Shown piece by piece: positions 53,650 through 63,510 of a stretch of DNA of 64,000 nucleotides (its first letter is position 1; each line of letters begins with the position of its first letter). The DNA comes from an uncultured Lachnospiraceae bacterium. GTDB taxonomy: Bacteria; Bacillota; Clostridia; Lachnospirales; Lachnospiraceae. Under the pieces are notes generated by a model. It was not told the DNA's origin. It saw only the letters and a list, made by a program, of their open reading frames with translations, and searched no databases. The translations under genes were made by a program, and so were the position numbers. The stretch covers positions 23,092 through 87,091 of the forward strand of contig CAMUAR010000009.1 of the NCBI GenBank assembly GCA_947086895.1, written 5' to 3'.

Positions 53650-56367
53650 ATGAATTATATTGAAAAGCTCAGTGAGGAGGAACTGAAACGTTTTTGTAAC
53701 TTTATAACAGGAAAAGTAATTAGAAAATATTTTCAAGACAACCCTAAAAAATTTAAGGAAATAAATCCAGGTATTCAACAACCTATTAAATTGAAAGATG
53801 AAATAGCTATTAAGTTAATTATAATGTATAGAAAAAAAGAATTTATTTCCTCATTTATCAATAAGCAGACCAGTCAGTGGATCGATAAAATAGAGAAAAA
53901 TAAAAGTCTTTTGATAGAAGAAGGAAAAAGTTCTGCAACTGCTTTATTGTTGGCATTTTCTGAAACAGATTCTCAGGAATGGATGGATATTTATTTTAAG
54001 CTTACAAAAGAAATTAATTCGGAAGAATATAGTTTATTGATAAAAGAAGCAATTCAGCTTTTATCTGTCAAGCAAAAAGCTGCTGTATCCAATTCTGAAT
54101 ATTCGGATAAAAATATGGAATATTCAATAGTACAGAAATATTTGTTTGGACTGGAAAAAGAAAAAGAAGCACTTGAAAAAAAATATAAACAAGATATAGA
54201 AAAACTAAGGAAAGATGCGGAAAAAGAAAAAAAGGTTTTAACAACAACAAAAGAAGAATTAGAGATGTCAAGAGAAGAAATTAAGAGTTTAGAAAAAGAG
54301 CTTACAAAATTACATCAATTAGATCAAAAAGCTGTTTATAATAAGCAGATAATTTATGATGAAACTTATCCATTTATTTCTTTATGTATGATAACCCGTG
54401 ATAGTGAGGGCAAGTTTAAATTAAATCGTCTTTCGGATGTTGAAGAAGGAATTATTTTGGGGCATTATTTACCAGATTATCCTATTTATAATAAATTATA
54501 TATGAAAGAAGTTCCTGCTTCAGAAGGATTTGTTGGCGTATGGAGTTGGAAAATTGTACCACTTGATAATGATTCGACAAAAAATCGTATTTTATCTGTC
54601 TATCAAGAGAAATATATACCTACGGAATTGGTATTTATTTATGACTGTGAAACAATAAATAAGCTTTTAGAGCAATTAAAGAAGGGAATAGTAAAAAAAG
54701 TAACAGCTAGAAGAATAATATTTGCTTATCAAAATGAAAATAAACATTATGAAGGAGTATTTTGTACATCAAAAGATTTGGATATTTCAGAATGTAAGGT
54801 AAAACTGAAATCGGATATATTTTCTTTGCCAGTATTTTTATTTACGGATGTTGATATTTTTTCTTTTAATGAGAGAATATTTCATCGAAGGCTTAATCTT
54901 GGCAGACCAAGCCAAATTATTTTGGTAAAAGATCCTTTAGAAATAACAAAAGATATTTTGGTAAAACGAGTTACACGAGTGACAACAAAACAAAAAGGGT
55001 TTACAAAAAGTGAATATCAAAAATTTAAAGATTTTTTTGTAGAATTACCTTCTGTAGAACTTTACAAAGAAATTTCAGAAGCTTGTGAATGCAATAAAGA
55101 ACAGGCAGAAGTATTAGTAAAACAGCTGGTTCAAAATGCTGCCGATTATCTTGATGCCTGCGATTTAGAAAGTGAAACATTATCTTGTTTGATTCGAAAT
55201 CATTCTGCTTTAATGGAGAGTTGTAAAAACCTTGTAGAGAAAGAATGGCAAATGGAAAATAATACAAGGATGAAAGAAGCAAAAGAGTCACTTGAGCTGA
55301 TAAAACAAAAAATTTCAGAACAATCAAAAATATTTGAAGACATCAATGCGGAATATGCAGTTACACAAGAAAAATTAAATCATGCTTTAGTCGGATTAGA
55401 ACAACAAGAATCGCTTGCTGATGATGTTGAAAGAAAGGTTGCCGAACGAATCGATCAAGCAAGAAAAAATGTTGCTGATTTTATTGTGAATACAGCTTTT
55501 ATCCAACCGTTTTATACTAATGCAATATCACAGTCAAGTGTTTCTAGTGCTACATTTACAGAAGGAATCCTTTTTTCAGAAGAACAATTGGAATTAAATG
55601 AAGATTGGGATGATCTTCGAGATATGATTCAAGATAATCTTTTGGAAGCTGGTGTTTCAGAAAAGTATACGAGGGGTCTAGCTGGCTATTTGTATGCCGT
55701 TTATTTAAATAATGTGCCTTTATTACTTGCTGGTCCTTGTTCAGAAGAAATTGCAGATGCTTTTTGTACGGCTTTGTCTGGACGGTTGGCGGGACGGCTT
55801 TGCTTGGATGGAGATTATTGTAGATTAATTGTGGAACAATGTTTTGATTCAAAAGATCAAGTTGTTGTTATAGAACATCCGTTTCATAATGCATGGAGCA
55901 GATATCTGCCGGAGATTTTTAATGATAAAAGTAAGTTTTATATAGCAGTCAGCCCATACAAGGAGGATTTGCTTTTAGAACCTGTTAGTCTTTTTAGTTA
56001 TGTGGCACCATTATTGACAGAATACTTTGTAGATAAATTTCCCGGCAGAAATTTTATCAGAGGTTATAAAAAGTTTTCGGATTTTTGTAAAATTCCATTA
56101 AAACCATATTATAACAAATTGTTTACAGCGATGAAAATGGCACCGTTTGTAAGAAAGCTGCTACAACAACTTTTAACAGATATGTATGCTTTATTGGATA
56201 ATAAAAACGCTGATAATAATTGTATTTTTGTAGTTCTTCCTTATGCATACGTTTATGAAAAATCAGATATTTTTAGAGAGTGTTTGATAGAAGAAGTTCC
56301 TGAAAAAATACCAGTATCGACAGAATTGTTATCTGATATTAAAAGTTTTTTTGGAGAAATCGAATGA
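53650..56367 (+). CDS. coiled-coil protein with degenerate P-loop-like domain
   Basis: Unknown protein (905 aa), second cluster gene. Order: a helical N-terminal domain (1-150), a first coiled coil (about 165-225, rich in Glu/Lys: KEKEALEKKYKQDIEKLRKD), a beta-rich middle (230-440), a helical stretch, a second coiled coil (about 535-625) and a C-terminal domain. Around residue 690 that domain has a hydrophobic strand plus loop, VPLLLAGPCSEEIADAF, placed like a Walker A but lacking GKT, and about 55 residues later a Walker-B-like strand DQVVVIEHPFHNAW. I read it as a catalytically dead AAA/McrB-like fold. ATG 53650 has GGAGAAA in front, better than 53638. Overlaps the next gene by 4 bases. Possible role: structural or sensor partner of the helicase. 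Confidence 0.7.
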   Translation: MNYIEKLSEEELKRFCNFITGKVIRKYFQDNPKKFKEINPGIQQPIKLKDEIAIKLIIMYRKKEFISSFINKQTSQWIDKIEKNKSLLIEEGKSSATALLLAFSETDSQEWMDIYFKLTKEINSEEYSLLIKEAIQLLSVKQKAAVSNSEYSDKNMEYSIVQKYLFGLEKEKEALEKKYKQDIEKLRKDAEKEKKVLTTTKEELEMSREEIKSLEKELTKLHQLDQKAVYNKQIIYDETYPFISLCMITRDSEGKFKLNRLSDVEEGIILGHYLPDYPIYNKLYMKEVPASEGFVGVWSWKIVPLDNDSTKNRILSVYQEKYIPTELVFIYDCETINKLLEQLKKGIVKKVTARRIIFAYQNENKHYEGVFCTSKDLDISECKVKLKSDIFSLPVFLFTDVDIFSFNERIFHRRLNLGRPSQIILVKDPLEITKDILVKRVTRVTTKQKGFTKSEYQKFKDFFVELPSVELYKEISEACECNKEQAEVLVKQLVQNAADYLDACDLESETLSCLIRNHSALMESCKNLVEKEWQMENNTRMKEAKESLELIKQKISEQSKIFEDINAEYAVTQEKLNHALVGLEQQESLADDVERKVAERIDQARKNVADFIVNTAFIQPFYTNAISQSSVSSATFTEGILFSEEQLELNEDWDDLRDMIQDNLLEAGVSEKYTRGLAGYLYAVYLNNVPLLLAGPCSEEIADAFCTALSGRLAGRLCLDGDYCRLIVEQCFDSKDQVVVIEHPFHNAWSRYLPEIFNDKSKFYIAVSPYKEDLLLEPVSLFSYVAPLLTEYFVDKFPGRNFIRGYKKFSDFCKIPLKPYYNKLFTAMKMAPFVRKLLQQLLTDMYALLDNKNADNNCIFVVLPYAYVYEKSDIFRECLIEEVPEKIPVSTELLSDIKSFFGEIE

Positions 56368-57371
56368 AAAAGTATAATGGATTAATTTGTGAAATCGCAG
56401 ACGAATTTCATATTTTAAAAGGAAAAGAAGAAACCGAGGAGGTTTGGAAATGCAGAGTAATTTATAGTTTGCTGGGAAGGATGGGGTATGCTTCCTTATG
56501 GGATACGGTGGATGATTTGAAGTCCGTTTCGACTGTACATTTTAAGAGAAGAATTAGAACTATTCTGGAAATTTATATGGAAATGTATCCAGAGATTAAA
56601 CGATTTTATGGTGATGAGTCAGAAGATATCAGCAATGAAATTTATAATATTTTTAAGGATACAGGAAATATTTATTGTCAGCCATACGAAGTTTCGCCGG
56701 CAATGCCATGTATATCTGAAAGTTCGGGGATTTTTTTTACACGTGGTTTGTCACTGGAGCAATCGCAGTATATCAGTGGTATTGGAAGTTATTTGAATAC
56801 TCCATTAGCGCTGATAAAGACAATTAAGCCAAAAAATATGTTTCAGATACAGGAAAATACATTGTCGGTACAATGGAAATCTTTAATATCAAATGCATTG
56901 TGGAAACCAATGCCAGAGGAATTAGGGCTAGAGTATCTTCGCATCAAACCATCGTTTACAAATGGATATTGGAACAGTATGCCCGATTTATCAGGATCTC
57001 CGTCTTTGGCGAGAACAAAAAGGATTGAGAATCGAATCTATTATTTATATAGAAAAGAAGAAAGCAAATTGTTGGTAAGTCAATTACCAGAATGGATGAC
57101 TACTGACTATAATTACAGAGCAATCTCAAATAGCTGTCTGGCAAGTGCAGGTTATTTGCCGGAGACTTTGTATCATATTGATGAGGAAATAGTAACGATT
57201 CGAATTAATTATTTATTTCCGCCGCCGGAACTTAATTTTTTAAAACTTTATAGCTGGCCAACTTCTTATGTAAAATTACCACATGATTTTAGGCGGATTT
57301 TTCAACGTTCTGTATTTTGGGCAGTTAAGAATATTTTTGAGTCGATTGGATATCGTTTTACAGAAGAATAA
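56364..57371 (+). CDS. unknown protein of the helicase cluster
   Basis: Protein of 335 aa, third cluster gene, starting within the stop codon of the coiled-coil gene (ATGA), so the two are coupled and likely act together. The N-terminal 110 residues are helical (EEVWKCRVIYSLLGRMGYASLWD, RRIRTILEIYMEMYPEIKRFYGD); the rest is mixed with many aromatic residues (QWKSLISNALWKPMP, FPPPELNFLKLYSWPTSYVKLP, FQRSVFWAVKNIFESIGYRF). No family recognised and no catalytic or metal motif seen. No signal peptide or membrane span. A BREX/Druantia-like accessory subunit is a guess from position only. Confidence 0.7.
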   Translation: MKKYNGLICEIADEFHILKGKEETEEVWKCRVIYSLLGRMGYASLWDTVDDLKSVSTVHFKRRIRTILEIYMEMYPEIKRFYGDESEDISNEIYNIFKDTGNIYCQPYEVSPAMPCISESSGIFFTRGLSLEQSQYISGIGSYLNTPLALIKTIKPKNMFQIQENTLSVQWKSLISNALWKPMPEELGLEYLRIKPSFTNGYWNSMPDLSGSPSLARTKRIENRIYYLYRKEESKLLVSQLPEWMTTDYNYRAISNSCLASAGYLPETLYHIDEEIVTIRINYLFPPPELNFLKLYSWPTSYVKLPHDFRRIFQRSVFWAVKNIFESIGYRFTEE

Positions 57372-57490
57372 TTTTGGAAAATTCAATGTAAATTAAGATA
57401 TTTAAAAAATATTTTAGGCAAAAATCAAAAACTTGTAAAGTGTTATTATAATATAGAATAGTTGTTATATATTAAAGAACGGAGCTTTAT

Positions 57491-60400
57491 ATGTCAAGTG
57501 GAGCAAACTTAGTACATAAACAATTATGCAGAGAATTAAAAGATTATATTAAGTCTCAATATTTTGGAAAGTCACCATTATTATTATCAGCAATCAGTTC
57601 TGAACTAGATAAAGAGGGAATTTTATATCAAAAGCCATTTATTGAATCATCGCCTGCTTATAAAAGTCTGGAAAATGGAATTCAACAAACGACTTTGCCA
57701 GAATGGATGAAATTGTATTTTGAAAAGTTAGCATCTGCTGGAATAGGGGTTTATTCTACTCCTTTTTTGCATCAAATAAAAGCGTTGGAAGCGGGAGCAG
57801 CAGGTCAGGATCTTTTTGTTGCAACTGGTACAGGTTCTGGTAAAACAGAGTGTTTTATGTGGCCATTGATGGCGAAATTAGTTCTGGAAGCAAAAGATTT
57901 TAAGAAATCTTGGGAAATGCGAGGCGTCAGAGCAATTATAATGTATCCGATGAATGCGCTGGTTTCAGACCAGGTCAGCAGATTACGGCGTTTGATTGGA
58001 GATCCAGAGAATAAGTTTATCAATATTTTTCGAGAAGTTTGTGGTCAAGAAGTGCGCAGACCACAGTTTGGTATGTATACAGGTAGAACGCCTTATCCGG
58101 GGGAATTACCAGATATAAAACAAGATCAATTGCTGGAAAAGACATTGGCAAGAATGGTATTTCCGCAGAATGATACAGAACAGGAATTTTTTCGGAAATT
58201 AATAAAAGAAGGAAAGATACCAGCGAAATCCGATATGAGTGCATTTTTAAAAGGGCTTCATCAAGGAAAACATATTCCAAATGATGAAGATGCAGAATTC
58301 ATTACCAGATTTGAGATGCAGCAAGTTTGTCCTGATATTTTGATTACAAACTATTCTATGTTGGAATATATGCTGATTCGACCACGGGAAAGTAAAATAT
58401 GGTTAAGTACAAAAGAATGGTTACAAAAAGATAAAACAAATAAAATTTTATTTGTAATTGATGAAGCTCATATGTATAGAGGATCTTCAGGAGGAGAAGT
58501 GGCTTTGTTGATTCGGCGTCTGCTTCATAAACTTGGTATTACTCGTGATCGGGTTCAATTTATTTTAACAACAGCAAGTATGCCAGACAGCAAAAAAGAC
58601 GATCGAGCTGCTGTAATGCAGTTTGCAAATGAACTTACCGCGAATGATTCGAAAAATAAATTTTGTTATTTAACCGGGGAAAGAGAAGAAATTCAAGGTA
58701 AACTGCGCTATGATATTCCATTTGATAAGTTTGAAGAAGTAAATACTACTGATTTTGAAGAAAAAGAAGAAATTCGTTTGGCAGTATTAAATCAATTTTG
58801 GGAAAACTTAGAAGGAACTGCAGCACCATTTTATAGTTTGGAAATAGCATACGACTGGATGTACAATAATTTAATTGCATATCGACCATTTCATCAGTTA
58901 ATTTGTCAGTGCCGCGGTAATGCAGTATCTTTAAGAGAATTAGCAATGGCGATTTTTCCAGAAGTGGATGAAGAGAGAGTGTTAAATGCGATAAGCGTTC
59001 TTTTAGCCATTGCGCCATTAGCAAAAAATAAAAAGGGGATGGTGCTGTTTCCAGCGCGTATGCATATGCTGTTTCGTGGGATAAAAGGCGTTTATGCATG
59101 TGCAAATGAAAATTGTAAGAATTCACATTCGGATGGCAATTTGACGTTAGGAGATATTTTTTTGTCAGATGGTCATTTGATGTGTCCACATTGTAACAGT
59201 GTTGTTTATGAGCTTTATAATGACCGGCGGTGCGGCGCACTTTTTTATAAAGGTTATATTTTGGAAAAAGATTATAAATCATGTAAAAATGTTTATTTGT
59301 GGAATTATCCGGGGCAATGGCTTGATCGTAATATGAGGGAAATTCATTTATTTCTTCCAACAGAAGAAGATATGAAACAGTTAAAGAATAATAAACGATA
59401 TAAAAATCAGATAAATCCGTGTTATCTTGATGTTCACAGTGGTTTTTTAAATTTTTGCGATGATTCTTTTGCAGGAAAATCAGGAATTCGAAAGTTATAT
59501 TATTGTGATTATTCTGTAAATGGCAGACCTCAGCTTATAACATTTCCAAGTTGCCCTCATTGTCGTCACAGATTGTCAAAAACGCAATTAACATCATTTA
59601 GTACAAAAGGAAATCAGTCTTTTTTTAGTCTGGTCAAAGCGCAATTTGAAGTGCAGCCTGCAGTACCAGGAAAGGATCAGGATTTGAATCGTATGCCAAA
59701 TGAGGGGCGAAAGGTATTGCTTTTTTCAGATAGCCGTCAGCAGGCGGCAAAGCTTGCGCGTGATATGTCGGAGGCTTCGGATTTAACAGCAGCTCGTCAA
59801 TTGTTTGTCCTAGCAATCGAGAAAATGGTTCATTCAGATAAAGAGCGATCGATGAATGAGTTATATGATTATTTTTGTCTTGCTGCGGGACAAAATCATG
59901 TTCAAATATTTCATGATGAAGAAAGAGAAGCATTTGCGGAGCATTGTAATTCTGTAATGAGAAAATATTTTAAAAGTTTAGAAAGAAAACGAGAGTATGT
60001 CCTTCAATATAATATAGCTGAATATGCTCCCGTGCCAATGCAGAAATTTTTATTGCGCTTATTTTCCGGCGGTTATAATACTTTATATGATTCTGCAATA
60101 AGTTGGATTGAGCCGACGAGTGATTCTCTTTTTAGCGCGGTTGATCAGTTGGAGGATGAAGGTATTGAGATATCTGATAAAGAATTTATGGAAGTATTTA
60201 ATGCGTGGATAATTTCTATTTGTGATTCAGCGACCGCGTTAGGTCATACAATTACAGATGATGTAAGAGAAATGGTAAGGGAAAGTTATGAGGGATATGG
60301 ACTTCGAGCTGACTGGAATTTTTCAAGGGAAATTATAGCTATTATGGAATGGTCTGAACAGCAAAATGTTGTTGAAATTTGGCGAAGAGTTTTAAAAGAT

Positions 60401-62764
60401 GTATTTTTAGAAAGGTCTGCAAGAGAAAAAGGAAAGTTTTATGTAGACCTCTCCAAAATAAAGCCATGTTTTGATATGGAGCATTGTTGGTATCGATGTG
60501 AGAAATGTTCCGAGATAACCCCATATTTATTAAGAAAACGATGTCCAAGCTGTGGAGGGGTTACTATACATAAAATGTCGGAGCATGAATATAAGGCATT
60601 GGATTTTTGGCGCAAGCCAATTGAAGCAGCAAGAAACGGCGAACGGATTCACGTAATTGATACGGAAGAGCATACAGCGCAGCTTTCTCATAAAGATCAG
60701 CGTGATAATATGTGGAGCAAAACAGAAATGTATGAACTTCGTTTTCAGGATTTGATTCAAGAAAATGAGATGCCAGTGGATATTTTAAGTAGTACTACTA
60801 CAATGGAAGTTGGAATTGATATTGGAGATTTGGTTGCTGTTGGTCTGCGAAATATTCCTCCTATGAGAGAAAATTATCAACAGCGTGCGGGGCGTGCCGG
60901 AAGACGAGGTTCCAGTTTATCTACAATTATAACTTTTTGTGAAGATGGACCACATGATACGTTATATTTTAATAATCCAGTTCCTATGTTTCGAGGAGAT
61001 GCAAGAAAACCATGGATTGATATTAAAAGCAAAAAACTGCTGCAAAGGCATTTAAGTATAGTAATATTGCAAGAATTTCTTTTGAAAAAATCTTTCAGTA
61101 TGGATCTATATCCAGCTGTAAGTTTTTTAAATGATAATTTAGAGGAATTTTACACATTTATAGCACAATATAAGATTCCTGATGAAGATTTGCTTGTTCC
61201 AAAGGAGACAATATTTGATTTTCAAGAATTTTTAAAAGAGTTAAAAGAAAGTTTAAAACGGTTAAAAGATAAATGTAATACTCATCCAGAATTATTTGGG
61301 ATAAAAGAATTTGCTACGGAAGAAAAAAAACAAAAAGATGCAAAAAGTTTGCTGGATGCACTTTATGAAGAAGGTATTATTCCAACCTATTCTTTTCCAA
61401 AGAATGTAGTAAGTACTTATATTTCTGATATAAATGGAAAAATTTTGTATGAAGTTAGTCGTGGTCTGGATATTGCAATTGGAGAATATGCACCAGGGCG
61501 GGCGATCGTGGTTGATAAAAAGACATATCAAATAGGAGGATTTTATTATCCAGGCAGTGAAAGACAAAAAGGACAATCAATGACTCCGGCACATACTTAT
61601 ATGGAAGATGTGAATTATATAAAGCAGGTTTTTTGCTGCCCAGATTGTGGATGGTTTGGACTGGAAGAGGAAAAAGCAGGAGTATGTCCTTTTTGTGGAA
61701 ATAAAAAAATTAAGCTAGACAAAAGGATGCTTCGCCCATGGGGGTTCGCGCCTGTCAATGCAGAATCGATAGAAGAACCCCAGTTGACAGAGGAATATTC
61801 ATCTGTTCAACCGCCACTTTATTCCACACTTCCAGATTCTGATGAGATGATGATTATTTCTGACTGTAAGCAGATAAGAATGGCTTCCAGAACAAATCAA
61901 CGAATTATTTTGCTAAATAAGGGGGCTGGAAATAATGGATTTATGGTATGCAGAGATTGTGGTGCTGCGATGCCGGGAAATGAACCAAAGGTTTTAAACA
62001 AAATTGAAAGACCATATAAATCAAAATTTGTTCGTGGAAAATGTAAGCATGGGAATGCAGAAAATGTAAGTTTAGGCTATGATTTTGTAACAGATATGCT
62101 TGTGTTAGAAATTACTTTAGATAACACGAAGATTAATGTAAGGCGGGAAAATAATCCATGGTTGGATCGGGCTGCACAGTCTTTGGCAGAAGCACTTCGC
62201 TTGGTAGTTAGTAAGGAATTGGATATTGAGTTTACAGAATTAGTTACAGGTTACCGGATTAGAGAAAATATGAAAGGTTTTTTTGTTGATATTTATTTAT
62301 ATGATAATCTTTCTAGTGGTGCTGGATATGCTGCAAGTGTGGCAAAAGAAATAAAACAGTTACTTGATGATTTGGCAAGATTTTTGCAGGATTGTGATTG
62401 CAAAGGTGCTTGTTATAAATGTTTGAAGCATTATCGAAATCAATATATTCATGGTATGTTAGATCGTTTTGCTGCTTTGGAACTGTTAAATTGGGGAAGA
62501 AATGCTGTGGTGTCTTCTGATATTTCAAATGATGAACAGATAAGATATGTTATTTCGCTAAGCCATATTTTGGAATTATCAGACTGCAAAATAGAAACTA
62601 GTTCAGGAGCGATTATGGTAAACAGGAAAAATAGAAAAAAGCAGATTATAATTTATCCAGCTATGTGGGCAGAACCTTGTAGTGAAAACGTAGTTTATAT
62701 AAGTGATTTTTGTATTAAATATGCAAAACCTTATGCCGTACAAAAAATTATTGAAAATTGCTGA
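57491..62764 (+). CDS. giant DEAH-type helicase with DUF1998 (DruE/MrfA-like)
   Basis: Superfamily 2 helicase of 1757 aa. Walker A ATGTGSGKTE (about residues 113-122), motif Ib-like MYPMNALVSDQVSRL, Walker B VIDEAHMYRG (about 322-331), motif III-like LTTASMP and, about 800 residues later, motif VI QRAGRAGRRGSS (about 1130). Several cysteine pairs suggest zinc knuckles: CANENC...CPHC, CPHCRHRL, CEKCSE...CPSCGG, CPDCGW...CPFCGN, CRDCGA. The end carries the DUF1998/MZB-type element YDNLSSGAGYAASV and CDCKGACYKCLKHYRN. DruE (Druantia), DrmA/DrmB (DISARM) and MrfA share this core. It follows the 335-aa gene after 119 bases in the same direction. No fused nuclease is visible. By family it should translocate on DNA, probably in phage defence. 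Confidence 0.88.
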   Translation: MSSGANLVHKQLCRELKDYIKSQYFGKSPLLLSAISSELDKEGILYQKPFIESSPAYKSLENGIQQTTLPEWMKLYFEKLASAGIGVYSTPFLHQIKALEAGAAGQDLFVATGTGSGKTECFMWPLMAKLVLEAKDFKKSWEMRGVRAIIMYPMNALVSDQVSRLRRLIGDPENKFINIFREVCGQEVRRPQFGMYTGRTPYPGELPDIKQDQLLEKTLARMVFPQNDTEQEFFRKLIKEGKIPAKSDMSAFLKGLHQGKHIPNDEDAEFITRFEMQQVCPDILITNYSMLEYMLIRPRESKIWLSTKEWLQKDKTNKILFVIDEAHMYRGSSGGEVALLIRRLLHKLGITRDRVQFILTTASMPDSKKDDRAAVMQFANELTANDSKNKFCYLTGEREEIQGKLRYDIPFDKFEEVNTTDFEEKEEIRLAVLNQFWENLEGTAAPFYSLEIAYDWMYNNLIAYRPFHQLICQCRGNAVSLRELAMAIFPEVDEERVLNAISVLLAIAPLAKNKKGMVLFPARMHMLFRGIKGVYACANENCKNSHSDGNLTLGDIFLSDGHLMCPHCNSVVYELYNDRRCGALFYKGYILEKDYKSCKNVYLWNYPGQWLDRNMREIHLFLPTEEDMKQLKNNKRYKNQINPCYLDVHSGFLNFCDDSFAGKSGIRKLYYCDYSVNGRPQLITFPSCPHCRHRLSKTQLTSFSTKGNQSFFSLVKAQFEVQPAVPGKDQDLNRMPNEGRKVLLFSDSRQQAAKLARDMSEASDLTAARQLFVLAIEKMVHSDKERSMNELYDYFCLAAGQNHVQIFHDEEREAFAEHCNSVMRKYFKSLERKREYVLQYNIAEYAPVPMQKFLLRLFSGGYNTLYDSAISWIEPTSDSLFSAVDQLEDEGIEISDKEFMEVFNAWIISICDSATALGHTITDDVREMVRESYEGYGLRADWNFSREIIAIMEWSEQQNVVEIWRRVLKDVFLERSAREKGKFYVDLSKIKPCFDMEHCWYRCEKCSEITPYLLRKRCPSCGGVTIHKMSEHEYKALDFWRKPIEAARNGERIHVIDTEEHTAQLSHKDQRDNMWSKTEMYELRFQDLIQENEMPVDILSSTTTMEVGIDIGDLVAVGLRNIPPMRENYQQRAGRAGRRGSSLSTIITFCEDGPHDTLYFNNPVPMFRGDARKPWIDIKSKKLLQRHLSIVILQEFLLKKSFSMDLYPAVSFLNDNLEEFYTFIAQYKIPDEDLLVPKETIFDFQEFLKELKESLKRLKDKCNTHPELFGIKEFATEEKKQKDAKSLLDALYEEGIIPTYSFPKNVVSTYISDINGKILYEVSRGLDIAIGEYAPGRAIVVDKKTYQIGGFYYPGSERQKGQSMTPAHTYMEDVNYIKQVFCCPDCGWFGLEEEKAGVCPFCGNKKIKLDKRMLRPWGFAPVNAESIEEPQLTEEYSSVQPPLYSTLPDSDEMMIISDCKQIRMASRTNQRIILLNKGAGNNGFMVCRDCGAAMPGNEPKVLNKIERPYKSKFVRGKCKHGNAENVSLGYDFVTDMLVLEITLDNTKINVRRENNPWLDRAAQSLAEALRLVVSKELDIEFTELVTGYRIRENMKGFFVDIYLYDNLSSGAGYAASVAKEIKQLLDDLARFLQDCDCKGACYKCLKHYRNQYIHGMLDRFAALELLNWGRNAVVSSDISNDEQIRYVISLSHILELSDCKIETSSGAIMVNRKNRKKQIIIYPAMWAEPCSENVVYISDFCIKYAKPYAVQKIIENC

Positions 62765-63240
62765 TAATAATAAGATAATTTTTTATCTGACTGAAAATGA
62801 ATTGTATAGATTACTTGTCAAAGGTTATTTCAGTGCTAAATTATAGTAAAATTTTATTTTAGTGTAAATTGTATAGAGCTAAGTTAAAAAATAATATTAT
62901 AAAACGAAAGAACAGGTAAAATATGGTTATAATAAGTTATAGAATAATTGATGCCAGTAAAACTTAAGATGAAAAATTATCAGATATATTTTTATTTAAC
63001 GAATCTATTTTATAGAAAGCTGAAGTCTTTACAATAAATAAAAAATGTAAAGAAAATATTATAAAATGCAAAGAATATACTTTACAAATATTTGAGTTAC
63101 TGGTATAATATCTATAGATTATACTTTATTGACTTGTGTCTGACAAAAGAGGAAACAAAACTCTTTCATGAGTTTATCTCTCAAAAAGAATCATTATCTG
63201 AAGAATATAGTATAATAAAACCGATAAGGAGGTGTGACTT
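62765..63240. other. AT-rich intergenic region after the helicase gene
   Basis: About 475 very AT-rich bases with no convincing gene and no clear terminator for the helicase cluster. The only recognisable element is the promoter of the following toxin-antitoxin pair at 63081-63109. A short protein-like stretch (LTKEETKLFHEFISQKESLS, around 63139-63200) has no start or ribosome site. Confidence 0.6.
63081..63109 (+). promoter_or_regulatory. sigma-A promoter of the RelB/YoeB-type pair
   Basis: TTTACA at 63081-63086 and TATAAT at 63104-63109, spacer 17. A second TATAAT lies at about 63211, close to the AAGGAGGTG ribosome site of the antitoxin gene. Confidence 0.6.
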
Positions 63241-63474
63241 ATGGCACAGACAAGTGTTAATTTTCGTATAGATGCAGAACTGAAAGAATCTGTAGAAGAA
63301 ATTTGTCGAAAAATGGGAATGAATCTTACAACAGCAATTACTATTTTTTGTACAAAAGTTGCGCAGGAAAGAAGAATTCCATTTGAGATTACTGCTGATC
63401 CAGATCCTTTTTATAATGAAAATAATATTTGCTATCTGGAAAAAAAATGGAGGACTACAGAGCAGGAAAGCTAA
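63241..63474 (+). CDS. RelB/DinJ-type antitoxin
   Basis: Antitoxin (77 aa) with an N-terminal ribbon-helix-helix DNA-binding fold (TSVNFRIDAELKESVEEICR and MGMNLTTAITIFCTKVA), as in DinJ/RelB, and a short C-terminal tail that would wrap the toxin. Excellent AAGGAGGTG ribosome site. The toxin gene follows after 36 bases. It should repress the pair's own promoter. Confidence 0.9.
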   Translation: MAQTSVNFRIDAELKESVEEICRKMGMNLTTAITIFCTKVAQERRIPFEITADPDPFYNENNICYLEKKWRTTEQES

Positions 63475-63510
63475 AATTGGCTGAACATGAACTGATAGAA
63501 TAAAGGGATT

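Noticed and set aside
58746..59360. 204-aa open frame on the minus strand inside the helicase gene
   Set aside because: Antisense shadow; low-quality composition and no start context.
51981..62764. Calling the helicase cluster canonical DISARM or a restriction-modification system
   Set aside because: I see no DNA methylase, no phospholipase D or other nuclease motif and no separate DrmB; only the helicase/DUF1998 core is shared.
51981..62764. Naming the cluster Druantia with gene symbols druA-E
   Set aside because: The helicase fits DruE by size and domains, but I cannot show that the other three proteins are Druantia subunits, and no DUF4338 protein is present.
63130..63230. Protein-like stretch LTKEETKLFHEFISQKESLS before the RelB-type gene
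   Set aside because: No start codon or ribosome site, and the frame runs into the antitoxin leader; probably chance or an unrecognisable relic.
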